From positions 1 through 8,812 of the forward strand of contig WTIB01000074.1 of NCBI GenBank assembly GCA_011522905.1: a stretch of 8,812 bases of DNA, given 5' to 3'. The notes under the pieces are model-generated. The model ran no database searches. It was not told where the DNA came from and saw only the letters and a list, made by a program, of their open reading frames with translations. Below are positions 6,714-8,812 of the stretch, in pieces. Position numbers and translations under genes: made by a program. Position 1 is the stretch's first letter; the number at the start of each line of letters is the position of its first letter. Origin of the DNA: Crocinitomicaceae bacterium (GTDB taxonomy: Bacteria > Bacteroidota > Bacteroidia > Flavobacteriales_D > Crocinitomicaceae).

Positions 6714-6845
6714 ATGCAAGACGCTGATGACACCCGTCAAATAATTTCACAAAAAAACAAGATTCAAGCGGGAAGTCCAAAAATAGAAATAATTGCGCCA
6801 TGTGTATTGAATAATGGCATTATTGAGCTTTCAAAAGTGGAGTAA
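6714..6845 (+). pseudogene. N-terminal fragment of the DUF4301 gene, ended by an in-frame TAA
   Basis: From ATG 6714 the frame gives 43 codons and then TAA at 6843-6845. This is the same frame as the DUF4301 coding region that begins at 6888 (174 bases, exactly 58 codons apart), with no other stop between. The peptide includes KIQAGSPKIEIIAPC and NNGIIELSKVE, and the post-stop codons SELTKLFQEDKQELVFF lead into FIPASGSGSRMF. Family members carry a matching N-terminal region (roughly Q..F..GFPF..L..PA...DGI..L, then ..VKFVPASGAASRMF). Homology therefore continues across the stop, which argues for a nonsense change of a Gln, Glu or Lys codon (CAA/GAA/AAA to TAA) or a base error rather than a separate small gene. 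Confidence 0.6.
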
Positions 6846-6887
6846 TCTGAATTAACGAAGCTTTTTCAGGAAGATAAACAGGAGCTT

Positions 6888-8123
6888 GTGTTTTTTATTC
6901 CGGCTTCAGGTTCAGGTTCACGAATGTTTGATTTTCTAAATTTTTCTGCTTCAGATACGAATCTTGAAAAAGATGAAAAAGTGAACGGATTTTTAAATGA
7001 ATTGGAAAGTTTTGCATTTTGCGATGATGAATTAAAGTCTCTTTATGTGAAGTGGAAAGAAGGAGCAATTAATACGAGAGAATTAATTTCAAATATTATT
7101 GGACCAATAGGTAAAAACTTTTCAAAATTGCCTAAAGGCTTGATTCCATTTCATTCCGTCGAAGAAGGGGTGTTGAATGCATTTCAGGAACATGTACTTC
7201 AGGGCTCGGTCCTGAGTAAAAATTCACGATTTCATTTTACTATTCAGGAATTATTTGAAGAGAATTTTTTGTCTTCTCTGGCTGATCTCGAAAATAGATT
7301 TGAAAAAGAATATGATGTCAGCTTTTCCGTTCAAAACTCTGATTCAGATTCGTATGCATTTGATAAATCATTACAGGAAATACCATTAAAAAAAGGAGGA
7401 TTTTTAAGACGCCCTTCCGGACATGGAGCCTTGTTGGAAAACCTAATAAACATCGACAATAAAGTAGTTTTGATTAAGAATATTGATAATGTACAGCATT
7501 TATATTCGTCGGACAAAACAGTGGAAATTTGGAAAATATTATGTGGATTGCTTTTTAAAGTAAAAACACAGTTACAGCACATTTACAATAATCCATCATT
7601 AGAGTCTTTATTGGAATTTAATAAGCGGTATCAGCTATATACTTCTGATCAGCTTGATATCGAACCTAATAGGGATTCAATTAAAAACTTAATCAATCGT
7701 CCACTTCGCATAAGTGGAATGGTGAAAAATCAGGGAAAGGCTGGTGGTGGACCTTTTTTTGTAAAGGACAAGAATGGAACTGTAAGTAAACAAATTATAG
7801 AAGGAGCTCAGGTTTCCAATGAAATCGAACAACAAAAACTAATGTCACAAAGTACACATTTCAATCCAGTGATGATGGTATTAGATGTATACGATTTTGA
7901 AGGTAAAAAGCATGATTTAAAAAACTTCAGAAATGATGAAAATTATTTCGTTGTAAATAAAAAGTATGACGGTGAAGATATTTCATTTGTCGAGTTACCA
8001 GGCCTTTGGAATGGTGCGATGTATGATTGGAATACCGTTTTTGTTGAAATACCAATCGAAACGTTTACACCTGTAAAAACGGTTCTTGATCTTTTAGATT
8101 CGAATCATCAATTCAAAAAATAG
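6888..8123 (+). CDS. DUF4301 family protein (body of the gene; N-terminus interrupted)
   Basis: This open stretch of 411 codons covers nearly all of a DUF4301 protein, a conserved Bacteroidota family of unknown function with a nucleotidyltransferase-like N-terminal loop. Visible family blocks: FIPASGSGSRM (phosphate-binding-type loop at the start); LRRPSGHGALLENL and VLIKNIDNVQH (about 173-204); RISGMVKNQGKAGGGPFFVK (about 274-293); STHFNPVMMVLDVYDFEG (about 325-342); and the closing LPGLWNGAMYDWNTVFVEIP then TFTPVKTVLDLLDSNHQ (369-408). No frameshift or stop is seen inside. The only available start is GTG at 6888 with no Shine-Dalgarno, and it falls inside the first beta-strand (ELVFFIPASG), so about 60 family residues are missing if translation begins there. 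Joined to the 6714 fragment the total would be about 469 residues, near the family size. Function of the product as encoded is doubtful. Confidence 0.8.
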   Translation: MFFIPASGSGSRMFDFLNFSASDTNLEKDEKVNGFLNELESFAFCDDELKSLYVKWKEGAINTRELISNIIGPIGKNFSKLPKGLIPFHSVEEGVLNAFQEHVLQGSVLSKNSRFHFTIQELFEENFLSSLADLENRFEKEYDVSFSVQNSDSDSYAFDKSLQEIPLKKGGFLRRPSGHGALLENLINIDNKVVLIKNIDNVQHLYSSDKTVEIWKILCGLLFKVKTQLQHIYNNPSLESLLEFNKRYQLYTSDQLDIEPNRDSIKNLINRPLRISGMVKNQGKAGGGPFFVKDKNGTVSKQIIEGAQVSNEIEQQKLMSQSTHFNPVMMVLDVYDFEGKKHDLKNFRNDENYFVVNKKYDGEDISFVELPGLWNGAMYDWNTVFVEIPIETFTPVKTVLDLLDSNHQFKK

Positions 8124-8163
8124 ATTTAATCGCACAAATCTGGTCTTGTTAATGTTTTACCAT

Positions 8164-8171
8164 TAATTTTG
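8164..8171 (+). promoter_or_regulatory. Predicted -7 box (TAnnTTTG) immediately ahead of the Nfu gene
   Basis: TAATTTTG at 8164-8171 is an exact match to the Bacteroidota -7 consensus, with a TTG at 8146-8148 as a possible -33 element (15-base spacer, shorter than usual). The box ends only four bases before the ATG at 8176, so transcription would start at or next to the start codon, giving a leaderless or nearly leaderless mRNA. The match is seen; function is inferred. Confidence 0.45.
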
Positions 8172-8175
8172 TCAA

Positions 8176-8781
8176 ATGAAAATACCGGTTACAGTATATT
8201 CCGAAATTACTCCAAATCCTTCAACGATGAAGTTTGTGGCCAATAAGTATATTTTGCCTTCGGGGGAAACTGCGAACTTTACTTCAAAAAAAGAAACCAT
8301 TGGTTATTCTCCATTGGCAGAAGAGCTTTTTCAATTGCCTTTTGTTGATGGTGTTTTTATCGCTTCTAATTTTGTTACAGTTACAAAAACGGATAATGTT
8401 TCATGGGATTTTATCACCATGCAGCTTAGAGAATTTATCAGAGATTGGATAGCTGAAGCTAAAGAAATTCTGCTGAAGAGTCAGGAAAATGTTGAGCCTT
8501 CCATTCCTAAAGTTGACATGTCTAACTTAAATTTTGAAGCCAGTGAGTTTGATCAGAAAATTGCCTCGCTTTTGGATGAATTTGTTAGGCCAGCGGTAGA
8601 AAACGATGGTGGGGCCATAGACTATGTGGGTTATAAGGAGGGGCAAGTTACTGTTTTAATGAAAGGCTCCTGTGCAGGATGTCCATCTTCAACGGCTACC
8701 TTAAAGGGAGGAATTGAGACTTTACTTAAGCAACATATTCCTGAAGTTAAGGAAGTAATTGCCCTCAATCCTCCAATGTAA
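8176..8781 (+). CDS. Nfu-type iron-sulfur cluster carrier (Nfu N-terminal domain plus NifU C-terminal domain)
   Basis: A 201-residue cytoplasmic protein that should carry Fe-S clusters from the assembly scaffold to target enzymes. Residues 5-92 form the Nfu N-terminal domain (TPNPSTMKF at 12-20, then FVDGVFIASNFVTVTK at 56-71). A short linker leads to the NifU-like C-terminal domain (about 122-201), with VRPAVENDGGAIDYVGY at 137-153 and the cluster-ligating CAGC (Cys166 and Cys169) in GSCAGCPSSTATLKGG. Domain order and length match mitochondrial-type Nfu proteins rather than NfuA, whose N-terminus is an A-type domain. Both cysteines are intact. The ATG at 8176 follows a promoter-like box directly, so this is probably its own transcription unit rather than part of a DUF4301 operon. 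Confidence 0.95.
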   Translation: MKIPVTVYSEITPNPSTMKFVANKYILPSGETANFTSKKETIGYSPLAEELFQLPFVDGVFIASNFVTVTKTDNVSWDFITMQLREFIRDWIAEAKEILLKSQENVEPSIPKVDMSNLNFEASEFDQKIASLLDEFVRPAVENDGGAIDYVGYKEGQVTVLMKGSCAGCPSSTATLKGGIETLLKQHIPEVKEVIALNPPM

Positions 8782-8812
8782 AGGGATAATCATTTGACAT
8801 TTTATTAATAAT

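Noticed and set aside
6533..6733. 66-residue minus-strand open frame crossing the methyltransferase start
   Set aside because: It is out of frame with the methyltransferase, whose own N-terminus matches its family (HGVHSPFVYDF).
6900..6925. Short repeat of TCAGGT units, as a possible microsatellite
   Set aside because: It encodes the SGSGS part of the family's conserved PASG.xSRM loop, so it is explained by protein sequence.
7331..7582. 83-residue minus-strand open frame
   Set aside because: It is antisense to conserved DUF4301 blocks and has no start context or family signal.
8782..8812. Possible terminator after the Nfu gene
   Set aside because: No hairpin is visible in the 31 bases left before the window ends.

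Overview
The window comes from an AT-rich bacterial chromosome that most likely belongs to the Bacteroidota, probably a Flavobacteriales-type organism. Four things point there: a DUF4301 protein, a 'HGVHSPFVYDF'-type SAM methyltransferase and a beta-helix lipoprotein, all characteristic of that phylum; TAnnTTTG-type promoter boxes; a general lack of Shine-Dalgarno sequences; and two small ECF sigma factor loci. I see no mobile element, CRISPR array, tRNA or rRNA. Except for one interrupted gene, it reads as ordinary chromosomal DNA.

Layout. Positions 1-796 (minus strand) hold an ECF sigma factor and, overlapping it by one base (TAATG), a single-pass membrane protein that runs off the left edge and may be its anti-sigma factor. 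A 133-bp divergent intergenic region with a perfect TAnnTTTG box and an 8-bp inverted repeat separates them from malate dehydrogenase (930-1868, plus), which ends at an intrinsic terminator. A beta-helix surface lipoprotein (minus, ends at 1918) converges on that terminator. Divergent from it is a compact three-gene plus-strand operon (3442-5945): a secreted basic protein of unknown function, a second ECF sigma factor, and a single-pass membrane protein with a very acidic C-terminal half. Its last gene overlaps the 3' end of a convergent methyltransferase (5935-6699, minus) by 11 bp. The right part carries a DUF4301 gene (plus) whose conserved N-terminal region is cut by an in-frame TAA, and then an Nfu-type iron-sulfur cluster carrier (8176-8781).

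How the genes relate. Malate dehydrogenase (TCA cycle) and Nfu (Fe-S delivery) are housekeeping genes. The two sigma loci look like independent envelope-signalling modules, each pairing an ECF sigma factor with a one-TM protein. The 3442-5945 operon is the least explained part: its secreted protein has a C-terminal half that, by eye, resembles the periplasmic tail of the DUF2723 membrane family, and it is co-encoded with a sigma factor and a candidate anti-sigma factor. The DUF4301 locus is the most unusual item: homology continues in one reading frame on both sides of a stop codon, so it is either a recent nonsense mutation (or sequence error) or a gene restarted at a GTG codon.
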